Below are positions 43,710 through 54,838 of a DNA stretch of 64,000 nucleotides, piece after piece. The stretch comes from Pyropia haitanensis (lineage: Eukaryota; Rhodophyta; Bangiophyceae; Bangiales; Bangiaceae). Each line of letters begins with the position of its first letter. Within the stretch, counting starts at the first letter, position 1. Where the stretch lies: NCBI GenBank assembly GCA_008729055.1, contig SDUX01000002.1, positions 434,001 to 498,000 on the forward strand, in the 5' to 3' direction. Both the position numbers and the translations under genes were made by a program. The notes under the pieces were generated by a model, which worked only from the letters and a program-made list of their open reading frames with translations, was not told where the DNA came from and did no database searches.

Positions 43710-44307
43710 CGGCCGTTGGATCCCCCCCCAGCGGTGGGGCGGCGCGGCCGGCCGCCGCACCGCCGCCCCCCCCCCACCGCCGCCACCGCCGCCACCCCCA
43801 CCGCCGCCCCCGGCAGCCGTGGCAATGGCCGCCGCGGCAGCCGCGGCGAGCGCCGCCTCGGCGGCGACCCCCCCCTCCCCCCCCCCCCCCACCGCGGCGG
43901 CGACCGCCGCGAGCAGCCCCCCCCCCCCCCCCCCCCCACCAGCGCGCGCGCGGCGGCGAGGCGGAGCTTGGCGCTGCCCGCCGCCCCCGCGGCGGCGGCG
44001 AGGCCCGCGACGACGGCGGCCGCCTCGGCGGCGCCCAGCCCGCCGCCGGCCGCCGCCGACGCGGCGGCGGCGACCGCGCCGGCCGCCGCCGCCGCGTTCC
44101 ACCGCGCCTTGGCCGGCTCGGCGGGGCTGGCGGCGAGCGCGGCGAGCGCGGCCAGGCCGGGCGTGCCGCCGCGGGCGGCCGCGGCGTGGTGGAACCGCAG
44201 GGAGGTGGGGGGGGGCGATGGGGGGGGGGGTGCCGGCGAGCGCGCCGAGCGCGCGCGCCACCGCCACGCGCAGCGCGACCGCGTCGCGGGCGGCCGCCGC
44301 GGGCGCC

Positions 44308-44341
<34 letters not shown>

Positions 44342-44607
44342 GCGGCGGTCCCCCCCCGGCGGCGGCGGCGGCGGCGGCGGCGTCTATGACGGCGAGCACC
44401 TCGGCGAGCGCCGCGGCGCCCGCCGCGGACGGCGCCGCGCGGTGGAGGTTGGCGAGCGCCGCCAGCGGCGCCGCGGCCGCCGACGGCGCCCCCCCCGCGG
44501 CGGCCGCAACGGCGGCGGCGGCGAGCGCCGCTACCGCCGCGGCGGCCGCGCCCACGGCGGGCGCGGCCGACGCTGCCGCGGCGGCCGCGCCCGCCGCGGC
44601 GCGGGGG

Positions 44608-44652
<45 letters not shown>

Positions 44653-45636
44653 CCCGCCGCCGCGACCGCCGCCGCCGCGGCGGCGCGGACGCCGGGCGCG
44701 GCGTCCCGTGACAGGAGGCGCGTGAGCGTGGCGGTGACGGCGGGGGGGGGCGGGGGGGGTGCCGCCGCCGCCGCCGGCGGCGGCGGGCGCGGCGGTGGCG
44801 GCCGCTCGCCGGCGCCCTCGCCGGGCGGCGGCGGGAGTGGGTAGAGGGCGACGACGACGCCCGCCGCCGCGGCGCGGACCGCGTGAAAGGCGTCGGCGGT
44901 GGCGGGGAGGACGAGGCGGGTGAGCACGGCGGCCGCCCAGGCGTCCACGTCCTCCACCCCACCGCCGTCGCTGTCGTCGTTGCTGCCGCCGTTGCCGTCA
45001 TCGTCGCTGCCGCCGCCGTCACACAGACGGCCCCCCCCGCGGGCGCCGCCCCCGCCATCTCCGCCGCCCACAGCCACCACGCGCACCCCCGCTCCCACCA
45101 CCTTGCCGCCCACCCCCGCCAGCGCCGCTTGCCGCCGCCGTGCCGCCGCGGCGACCGCCGCGACGGCGCGCACGCCGTGCAAGCGGGCGAGGTCCCCCCC
45201 CCCCCGCCCCCCCCCCCCCCGGCCGCCGCCGCCGCCACCGCCGCCGTCGCCGGCGGCCACGACGGCGGCCACCCCCCCCAGCAGCGCCCACCGCACGCGC
45301 GCCGCCGTCACAGCGGCGGGCGTGTCTGTGGCCGCCGCCGCCGCCGCGGCGGCGACAAACGCCCACCCGCCGGCGCCGGCGGTGCGCAGCGCGGCGGCCA
45401 CCCACCCGCGCTCAATGACCAGCCCGCCGCCGCCGCCGCCGCCGCCGCCGGCACCGCCGCCGCTGCCGCTGCCGGCCGCGGCGGCGGTGACGGCGGCGGC
45501 GGCCGCCGCGGCGGCCGCGTCGGCGGCCGACGCGAGGAGGGCGCCCACGAGCCGCGCGACGGCCGCCGCGGGGACGCCGCGGACGCCCGCCAGCGCGGCG
45601 GCGGCGGCCGCCGCGTCGGCGAGCGCCGCGGTCCAC

Positions 45637-45686
<50 letters not shown>

Positions 45687-46337
45687 AGCGGTGGGGGTGG
45701 CCGCGCCAACGGTGGCGGCGGCGGCGGCGGCGGCGGCGGGGCGGGCCGCGACGGACCGCCAGGGGGGGAGGGAAGCCGCGGCGGGTGGCCGGCGCTGGCG
45801 TCGACCGCGTCGGCCAACGCGGCCGCGACGCCACCGAGCGTGGCCGCCGCCGCGGCGCCGCCCGCACCGCTGCGCAGCCGCGGCGTGGCGCCGCGCAGCA
45901 GCGCCGCGACGGCCGTCGCGGCGGCCGCCGCCACGCCGCCGCCGCCGCCGCCGCCGCCCGGCTGGGCGACCAGCAGCGGCGTCAAACAGCCGCCGCCGCC
46001 GCCGCCACCGCCGCGGCCGTCACCGCCGCCGCGGCCGTCACCGCCGGCGGATGGCAGGAAGAGGGGCCAGTACGCGACGAGCGCGCCGCCGCCGCCGTCT
46101 GCGCGGGCGAGGGCGGTGAGGGTGGCGAGCGCCGCGGCCGTGACGCGCGGCGGCGGCGCCGCGACGGCGCCGCCGCCACCACCGCCGCCGCCACCGCCGT
46201 CGCCGCCGCGGACGCTGCCGCCGACGCGGACAGCCGGCCGCGGGGGTGGCGGCGCCAGCACCGACGACAGCACCGCCGCGAGGGCGGGCGTCACCGCCGC
46301 CGCGGCGGCGGCGGCGACGCCGCCCCGCCGCCGAGCG

Positions 46338-46368
<31 letters not shown>

Positions 46369-46538
46369 TGCCGCCGCTGCGGCAGCCCGCGGCGGCGCCC
46401 CCGCCCCCCCCAGCCAACAGCACCGCCACCGCCTCGAGGGCCGCCACCAGCACATTGGCGGGGGGCACCCCCCCCCCCCCTCGCCCCTCCCCCCCGCCTG
46501 CCGCCGCACCCGCCGCACCCGCCGACGCCGCCGCGGCG

Positions 46539-46576
<38 letters not shown>

Positions 46577-47133
46577 GGTCCGCACCGCCGCCGCGAGCGC
46601 GTCCGCCGCAGCGTGGACGCCCGCCGCGGCGGGCGCGAGCGCCGGCAGCGCGGCGGCAACGGCGGCGAGGTGGGCGCCCGCCCAGCGCGGGGGGGGGCGT
46701 GCCCGCGGCGGCGGCGGCGGCGGCGGCGGCGTCACGGGGAGCGCCGCGAGGAGGGCGCCCAGGGCGGCGGCTGAGAACGGGGCGGTGCCGCTGTCGCCGC
46801 TGCTGCCGCCGGCGTCGCTGCCAGTGTCGCTGCTGATGGCGCCGCCGCCCGTCGCGGCGGCGAGGGCGGTGAGCGCGTCCGCGGCGGCGGCGGCGGCGGC
46901 GGCGGGGGCGGCGGGGGGGGTGCCGCCGGGGGCGACGGCCGCGGCGGCAATGGTGACCAGCGACGCGCGTAGGCGTGCAATGGCGGGAGGTAGTGGCGGC
47001 GGTGGCGGCGGGGTGGGGGGGGGACTGGCGGCGGCGGCGCGGGCGGCGGCGGCCGCCGGCCGCCGCCGCCGCCCGCGGCGGGCACCGCCGTGGCCGCCGC
47101 AGACGCCTCCCGCAGCGCCCGCAGTCGGTGCAT
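43159..47133 (-). CDS. HEATR6: HEATR6-like HEAT-repeat protein (DUF4042 type)
   Basis: The start is ATG 47133 (MHRLRALREA, in GCCATGCAC context) and the stop is at 43159. HEAT-repeat helices run throughout. The DUF4042-like part reads VTAAALATLTALARAD, then VAYWPLFLPS, CLTPLLVAQP and VAALLRGATPRL, the order found in HEATR6. The C-terminal part has FHHAAAARG, then AKARWNAAAAAGAV, SAKLRLAAARAL and ALWRSTLLATPWAA, mirroring the K.RWNA/K.R..AA..L/W..L pattern of the family. Frame changes fall at C or G runs near 47015 (C9), 45760 (C7), 44210-44232 (C11 and C9), 43917-43937 (G21) and 43766-43775 (G10). Each is healed by one extra base per run. The function of HEATR6 is poorly known in any organism. 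About 1,320 residues, versus 1,181 in human; the excess is Ala/Gly/Pro runs. Confidence 0.65.
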
Positions 47134-49224
47134 GGCGGCTGGGGGGGGGGCGGGGGGGTCATGGGGGGGGGGGTTTCCACAGAGGGGTGGGGGAGGGGGG
47201 GGGGTGCCCGGGATGGAGCGCATGGGGGGGGAGTGCCCGCGGCCGAGGCCGGCGGCGGAGGGCCGACGCCAAGTGTGTGTCGTTGGTGTGCGGGGGGGGG
47301 AGGGGACGCGCCGACCCCCCGCCAAGACGTGCCGGCGAAACGTGGCATGGGTCACGGGGAGTAGTTGAGCCCGCCGCTAGAGTTGTCGATTAACCCATGG
47401 TCCCGCACGAAATTGGCGGGGGGTGTGCCACTTTCATCATCGCTGCGCGCCGCCGAGTCGCCGCCGATTGCAGGACGTCGGGCGTCCCTCCACTGTGACC
47501 ACACCCACCGCGACCGTCGATCATGACGGCGCCACCACCTTGTCCCCGCACCATCCCTCTTGCTCTTCTTTCCCGACGACGTGCTGTGCTTGTGTGTGTG
47601 TGTGGTTGCACTGGTACGTTTGGCTACCGCGTCCGTCTATTATTCCTCGGAGGGAGGGGACCCGCCCGCCGCGACGGCGGTGGCCGTCGGCTAAACGACC
47701 ACGGCCGCGGCCTTCCGTCTCCTTTGCCCCCCCCCCCCCCCCCCGCTCTCACGCCCGCGACCTCCGCCCCCCCCACGGATGCTTGAAAATTTGAATACCG
47801 AGCGAGCCGCCCGCTTTGGGACGCGCTCGGCTGCGGACTCTACAACCTGAGGGGTGGGCGGCCCGGCGTGGCCGGCCTGTGGGTGCGCCGTCGAGGCTCT
47901 GTGGGATCCCCGCTGTGGCGGTGGTGCGATGATGAGTTGGCGGAGAGGGGAGATGGTGAGGGGGGGGTGGTTGACTCACCGCGCTAATTTTTTGTGTTTG
48001 CCGCCACCGCCTCGGTCGACGCCGACCGCACCCTGTATCGTTCCCATCTGCACTGTGCGCCAATGTGTCTTCCGCTGCAGTGTCCGTGTCCAGGCTGCCT
48101 TGCCGGCATTGTAGCTCCGTGGGGTGGTTTGTCATAGTGGGCAGCGTGTCTCGGTCCCGTCTCGCAGTGGTTGCTTGTACCGTTCTCTCCTCTTCTCTCT
48201 GTGTTTTCCTGTCCATGGTGGAGCATGCGGTCTGCTCCGGCACCGCACCTTGTTGCGGGGAGCGCGTGGATGGGTGGTCCCCGTCGCCCCCCCCGGTCCG
48301 CTCCGCTGTCCAGTTGCCGCCACCGCCGCGTGTGCAGGGCCACGGGGGTGGGGCCGTGCGGCGTTTTTTTTTTCCCGCCGTCGCCCCCTAGCCGCACGCA
48401 CGCCCTCCCACTGCCGCGGCGCTGCCCGCCGCGCCGGCGGGTGTGCCGCGCTCACCGCCCGCGGCGACGGGTTGTGGCTGCCGCCGCGTCCCACGGCCTG
48501 CGTGGAGCCAGCCGCCCGCGCACTGCTGCCACAACGACCGGTGGATGGCGGCGCTCTGCCCCGTGCGGCGCCTCTGTCCGCCCTCGCCATCCCCAATGAG
48601 GTCTGGACGTCTCAAACACTACTCGATTTAGATCCAATTGGGAGACACAACCAAAACTCCACAAACCCCACCGCGTGCCACCCGCCTTCCCGCGCGCGCC
48701 CGTGCCGCCGACACTCCCGCGCGCCCACGCCGCCGTCATTCCCGCCCGCGCCCGTGCCGCCATTTGGCGCCACCCGACGCGCCCCGCGGCGGGAACGGGC
48801 GCCGCCACCCGCCGCCGCGGCGATCCGCGCCCCCCCCCCCCCCCCCGCGCCCGCGGCGGCGCGCCGCACGGGGGCGGCCGGCGGGAACCGCCGCGACGGC
48901 GCGCGCGCCCCCCGCCATGCGCGCCGCGGCGGCCATGCGCCCCCGCCCGCCACCACCGCCGCCGCCGTGGGCGTCGGCACCGCCGTGCCGCCGCTGGCGG
49001 GGTGCCTGCCACCGCCCGTGGCTGCCGTTTCCCCCCCCGCCCCCCCCCCCCCCGCCTCCCTCCCCACCGCGGCGATCCCCTTCCCTTTCCCCTGTTTGGT
49101 TTGCCTCTGGTCTTGGCGGCCCTTCCCCCCGCCCCCCCCCTCACCACCTGCCTCCCTGAGACGCCCCGCCCTCCTCGTATCGACGGTGCCCATTGCCGCG
49201 GGGTTGCCCCCGCGCGCGCGCGCC
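47134..49224. promoter_or_regulatory. Divergent region upstream of HEATR6-like and DDT-domain genes
   Basis: 2.1 kb. From about 47380 to 48270 the sequence is markedly less GC-rich (for example GCTAATTTTTTGTGTTTG near 47984), which fits promoter/UTR DNA. From 48300 to 49224 it returns to GC-rich composition, and one plus frame stays open into the next gene, probably by composition alone. No further gene is supported. Confidence 0.45.
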
Positions 49225-49312
49225 ATGGACACCCCCGACGCGGCGGCACGTACCGCCGCCGCGGTGGCGGCCGCGGCGCCGTCGCCGCCGCCGCCGCCGT
49301 CGCCGCCGCCGC

Positions 49313-49343
<31 letters not shown>

Positions 49344-49493
49344 GCCGTCGCCGTCGTCGACGTTGGCGTTGGCGTTGGCGCCGCCGCCGGCCGCCGACAC
49401 GGCCGTCCCCCTGCCCCGTGTGGCGGGCGCGAGGGGGCGGGGGGGGTCCCCTGGGGGGGTGCCGCCCGTCGCGGCAACGACCATGGCCGCCGC

Positions 49494-49551
<58 letters not shown>

Positions 49552-49895
49552 GTGCCCGCCGCGGCGGCCACGACGACAGCCGCCGCGGCGGTGCGACCAG
49601 CCGCCGCGGTCGTGCAGCCGGCCGTCGCGGCGGCCGCCGGCGGGTCGACCGCGGCGGCCGCCGCCACCGCCGCTGCCGCCGCGGCCACCGCCGTGCCGCC
49701 GGCGGCCGCCGACGCGGTAGCGGCGGCGGCGGCCGCGGCCGAGCCGCCAGCCGCCGCGGCGGCCGAGCCGCCAGCCGCCGCCGTCGACGCGGCGGTGGTG
49801 GCGGCAGACGCCGCCGCCGCCGCCGCGGCGGCGCCGGCCGCCGTGCGCCCCACGGCGGCGGTGGCGGCGGCGGCGCCCGCGGCGGTGGCGGCGGC

Positions 49896-49941
<46 letters not shown>

Positions 49942-51135
49942 GCAGAGGCGGAGGCTGTGCCGGTTCCAGTGCCGGTGCCGGCGGCGGCGTCGGCGGCGCG
50001 CGGCGGGCCGGCCGCCGGCGCGGGCGCGGCGGCCACGGCGGGCGCGGCGGCGGGCGCGGCGGCGGGCGCGGCGGCGGGCGTGGCGGCCGGGGTGGAGGTG
50101 GGAGGGGTGGCGGCAGAGACGGTGGTGGGCGTGGCGGCGGCGGAGACGGAGGGGGCGGCGCCGGGCGCGGCGGTGGCCGAGGTGGGGGTGGTGCCGCCGG
50201 CGGTGGCCGCTGGGGGGTCGGCGCCGCCGGCCGTCGCGCGGGAGGCGTCGCCGCCACCGCCGCCGCCGCCCGCCTCGGCACCCGCGGCTGGCGGCCTGGC
50301 GGCGCCGATGGACGGGGTAGCCCCCGCCACGGCGGCGGCGGCGGCGGCGACGCCCCCCCCCCCCCCCCCCCCCCCCAGCCCCCCCCCCTACCCCCCCCTG
50401 CCGTCCGACGTGGCCATTGTCACCCACTTCCTCTCCCTCTTTGGCCGCCGCCTCGGCCTCTGCCGCCGCCACGTGCAGCCCGCCGCGGTGGAGGCCGCCC
50501 TCGCCGACCCGCCCGCCCACGGCGCCTACCTCGGCCGCCTCTGCCGCGCCCTCACCCGCCACACGCCGACGCCGCCGGCGGCGGCGACGGCCAACGCGGC
50601 GTTTGCCGCGGCGTGGCGGTCGATGCGGCGGCACCCGCCGGGCACCGCGTTTCCCGCCGCCGCGTACGAGGACGCCGGCCGGGGTGGCGGCGGCGGCGGC
50701 CGCGGCGGCGGCGGCCGCGGCGGCGGGGGGGGGGGGCGCCGGCCGCGGCGGATCCTGGCCAACAGCCCGGCGACGCTCGCGGGCGTCCTCGCCGCGCTGT
50801 GCGCCGCCGCCGCCGAGGCCGCCCCGCCGGTGCGGGACGCGATCGACGCGGCCGTCCGCGGGCGGGGTGTGGGTGGTGGTGGTGGTGGTGGTGGTGGTGG
50901 TGGTGGTGGTGGTGGTGGTGGTGGCGGCGGTGGGGGGTGGGGCGTCGCGCCTGTGGGGGGGGACGACGCGCTGCCGGCTGTGCGGCTGGGGGCGGGACTC
51001 GGCACCGACGCGGCGGGCCGGGTGTACTGGGCGCTCGGCGACCCGCGGACGTGCCCCGGCGTGCGCGTCGTGTCCGAGCCGCCCGCCGCGGCGGCCGCCG
51101 GTCGTGGCGGCCACCGCGCCACCGCAGCCAGAGAC

Positions 51136-51178
<43 letters not shown>

Positions 51179-51444
51179 TGCGCGTCGAGGCGCGGTGCGC
51201 CGCGGACCTCGACGCGCTCGCCCGACGGCTCGACGCTGACGCTGCCGCCGGCGGCGGCACCCCCCCCCCCACCACCGGCGGTGGCGGCGGCGGCGCGCCA
51301 GCCGCCGGCCGCACCGCGGGCGGCGGCGTCTCCCCCTCTGCCCGCACCGCCCGGCGGGTGCGGGCGCTGGCCGCCGCCGCGGCGGCGGCGGCACGCCGTG
51401 CCGCCGCCGCGCCGCCCACCGATGATGAGGACGGGCTGATCGAC

Positions 51445-51486
<42 letters not shown>

Positions 51487-52726
51487 GCCGCCGCCGCCGC
51501 GGCCGCGTCTGCCGACCCAGCCGACGCGGTCGGCCGGCGCACGCGCGGCCGTGGCGGCGCCGCCGCCGCCGCGGCGGTCCCGCCGCCGGCCGTGACCGCC
51601 ACGGGCCGGCCGCTGCGGCGGGCGGCGGCCGCGTCCAACGCGCGGGCGGCGGCGGCGGCGGCGGCGGCCGCCGCCGCCGCCGCCGCCGCCACCCCCGCCG
51701 CCGCCGCCGCCGCCGCCCGAGGCGGTGCCGACACGGACGGCAGCGGCACCTCGGACGGCGGCCGCCCGTCCGACCGCCCCGCCGCCGCCGTCACGCCACG
51801 CGCCGCCCGCGCCGCGCGGCGGCACGCCGGCGCGTCCCCCGCCGGCGCCCCCACCCCCCCCCCCCCCCCCCCACCACGCCCATGCCGCACGCGGCGGCCA
51901 CCCTGCCCGCCGCCGCGGCGGTCGACGACCGCGGCGGCCGCGTCGCGGCCGCCGCGGCGCGCCTCGACGCGCTGCGCGCCGCGTCGCGGCGGCGTGATGG
52001 GGTGCCCCGGCGGGCGGTGCAGGCGTCGTTGTGGGGGTCGTTGCGGCGGGTGCCGCCGCCGGCCGCCGCCGCCGCGGCGGTCACGGGCGGTGGCGGGGCG
52101 GCGGGCGGTGCCGCCGCCGCGGTCACCGCCGCGGTCACCGCCGCCGTCACCGCCGCCACCGCCGCCACCGCCGCCACCGCCGCCGCCGCCACCGCCGCCG
52201 CCACCGGCGGCGCGACTGGTACCACTCCGCGGCGGGTGGTGGCGGGTCGTCGGGCGGCCGCGGTGGGCGTGTCGGACGACGACGGGACGGCCGGCGGCAC
52301 GTCGGGCGGGACCGCGTCGGACGCGGCCACAGGCGGGGCGGCGTCGGCCGCGTCCGACGCGTCCGACGCGTCCGCGTCGGCCGCGTCCGCCGCGTCGGCC
52401 GCACCCTGGGCGCCACCGCCGGCGGTAACCGCCGCGCCGCCGCCGCGGCCGTGCCGCCCGCGCCGCCGCCAGCCGCGCCGCCGCGCGTCTGTCGTGCACG
52501 TGGACAGCGACAGCGACAGCGACGGCGGCGGCAGCAGCAGCCGCGGCAGCGGCAGCGACGCGAGCAGCCGCGCCGACGCGCGCAGCCGCGGCGGGCCGCC
52601 GCCGCAAATGGCGGCGGCGGCGGCACGCCGCCGCGCCACCGGGCGGCGGGCGGTGGCCAAGCGGCGTCGGGAGGACGCGGCGGACGCCACGGACGGGGAG
52701 GGGGGGGGGGGGGGGTGCCGCCGGCC

Positions 52727-52773
<47 letters not shown>

Positions 52774-52839
52774 TGTGCCGACGCCGCCGTCGCAGCGGCG
52801 GCGCGTGTGGGCGCCGTCGGCGGGGGGGGGGGGGTGTAG
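49225..52839 (+). CDS. DDT/WHIM chromatin-remodelling subunit (RSF1/CECR2-like)
   Basis: ATG 49225 (CGCCATGGAC). About 390 residues of Ala/Pro/Gly/Val low complexity come first. A DDT-like domain follows (about 50400-50560: SDVAIVTHFLSLFGRRLGL, VEAALADPPAHGAYLGRLCR). Next is a WHIM1-like helix (ATLAGVLAALCAAAAEAAPPV, RDAID), and after the glycine run a WHIM2/WSD-type motif LGTDAAGRVYWALGD. In this family these motifs dock onto ISWI-type ATPases and sense nucleosome spacing. The C-terminal third is acidic/Ser-rich and basic (DSDSDSD; RRRATGRRAVAKRRRED), and no PHD finger is visible. Frame breaks at C19 (51854-51872), G15 (52701-52715) and G13 (52822-52834) are each solved by one extra base, the last creating a stop at 52837-52839. 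DDT identity is moderate; the exact orthologue is uncertain. Confidence 0.6.
50872..50922 (+). repeat. (GGT)17 microsatellite inside a coding region
   Basis: Seventeen uninterrupted GGT triplets encode a glycine run between the two WHIM-type motifs of the DDT protein. Most other glycine runs in this window use GGC, so this is a distinct, recent-looking expansion. Confidence 0.95.
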
Positions 52840-54838
52840 GCGGCGTGGTCGGGCACCCACCCCGCCCCGCGCCGCCGCCGCCGCGTGGCGTGATGGAGGG
52901 GCGTGTGGGGGGGTGTGGGTGGGCGCTGGTGCGTGCGGTGCGGTACCGTGCGCGGTGGGGTGGCGGCCGTCTGTGTGGGGAGGGCGACGGCGTGCGCCCT
53001 GGTGGCGGTCTTGTAGGTAGGCAGGCGCACGTGGGTAGACTCGTGGGAGCCGTACCCGTGTTGGCGACGGAGGCAGGGGCCCCGCGTCGCGTGCGGCAGC
53101 GGCCTCTCCCCCCGCCCGTTCCGCTCCTGGTCGCCGCGCTCAGAGCCGGCATCGTCGGGCACGCAGCAACCCCCCCACGCGCTCCCTCGCCCGCCGCGGT
53201 GGTCTGTCGCGCCGGGACGTGGGCAGTCTCACCGTTGGCGCACGGCGCGCGGCTGGGCGGGTGGACGCACGCAGGGGGAGGCGGCCGTGTCCATCCCTGG
53301 GACGTGGGTGTCGGTCGCTGGGGGCGAGGCGGAAGGCACGACGCGCACCTGCGTCGGTGCGCGGCGGGGTCGGACTGGCGTTGCGAGGGGGGGCGGAGAG
53401 CGCTCCGGTGCTGGACGCGCCAGTGTCCGTCGAGGGGACGGCCCGCCGCCCCAGACCGCTCCCCAGCAACAGCCCCAGCCATGCGCTGCGCCCGCTGCAT
53501 CCAAAACACCCTCCCCCCGCCGCACCTGGCCAAGTGCTGAGCCCCGCTACTACGCTTCTCTTCTTTGCTCGGGAGATCCCCTGCGGCCGTCCCCGTGGAC
53601 CCCTACGGGGGAAGCAGGCGTGCCCCCTCTCCAGTAGCCACACTCGCGAGCCGGCGCCGGCACCGGCGGCGCCGCCGCCAGCACCACCGCCGCCACTGCC
53701 GCGGTCGCCCACTCCACCCCACGTACAACCGTCCCTTTACCCCGCCCGCAGTGCCTTGACGCCGCCAAAGCCTTGCCCCCCTACCCCCCCTCCGCCCCTC
53801 CCCCACAAAACGCCACATCCCCATCGTGGCATCTTCTTGTTGACCAAAGGAGGGAAGGGAGAGGTGGACCGCGTTGTCGCCTGGCTTCCCGCCATTGCCA
53901 ATGGGGACGTGCAGGCACGAGGCGGCAGACGACTGCTAGTCGGTCCACAGTCTCGGCGCGGACCGGGCGGCGTACGACGCGGGTGTGCGCTGGGAGGTGC
54001 TCGTGACTTGCTGTGAGGTTTTCTCAAGTCTGTTCGTCTTGACGGCCCCAGATCAGGTCGTCCGATCCAATGATGGAACAAATCGTGCAGATACTGAAAA
54101 TGCATGCTGATCAAGACAAGACATGGAAATCCAACGCAAGCCCGCAAACGATTGCTTCACAAGTGTTCTCAATTGCATGCTTTACTTCTTTTTGGCAGTG
54201 TGAGTGGAGAGAGGCACGGCGAGGGGGTGCGATGCCTTGCCACCCACAACACAGTTCTGCCACGATGCTGTGTCAGCAAGGCACCAGCCATTGGTCCATT
54301 CGGCGGCCACCCTCAAGACCGCCCCGCGGCCATCCGCCGCCGGGCCGCTCCCGGCCGAGGCCCACTCACGGCCCCCGTGGGGGGTCGGCCCTGCTGTCAA
54401 CCCCGACCGCAGCGGCTAGCCGCCGCCGTCCGTGCCGTCGGCCAGCGTGGGTGGCGTCGGCGGGGTGCGCTGTTCGTGCACTCCCCCGGCGCCGAGAACG
54501 CGCATCGTGCGGCCCGTGTGAGAGCCCATCGTCAAGCGCGGCGCGGCAGACACGGAGCAGTTGGTCGTGCAACAGGCCAAAGCTGGGGGGGCCCCGGCGG
54601 GGGGGGGGGGGGTGGCAGGGGGGAACAGCGTGGAGGCGAGGTGACGGACCCTAGGCGCCGCCGCCGCCGCTGCTACCCGAGCCGCCGCTGCTGCCACCTG
54701 ACGACTGGCCGAGTTGCTGCGTCACCTGAGGACACCGGCAACCTTCTTCCTCTGACCTGTTGACCCCCACTCTTTCCCCGTGTTCCCCCCTTTCACCCCC
54801 CCCCGCCCGCTTTCCTCCTATCCTCCCTTCCTCCAGAC
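52840..54838. other. Intergenic, DDT-domain gene to epsin
   Basis: 2.0 kb. From about 54005 to 54200 the GC content drops sharply (AACAAATCGTGCAGATACTG). A pyrimidine-rich tract with TTTCCTCC-type repeats immediately precedes the epsin start (54760-54838), a common promoter/5' UTR feature. No gene or RNA was recognised. Confidence 0.45.

Noticed and set aside
40299..44711. 1,470-codon plus-strand open frame
   Set aside because: It runs antisense through RPB9 exons and introns and the HEATR6-like gene, and is almost only Pro/Arg/Ala; a composition artefact.
48124..49224. Upstream extension of the DDT-domain frame
   Set aside because: Open only by composition; ATG 49225 has a strong start context and the upstream part crosses the low-GC promoter region without protein character.
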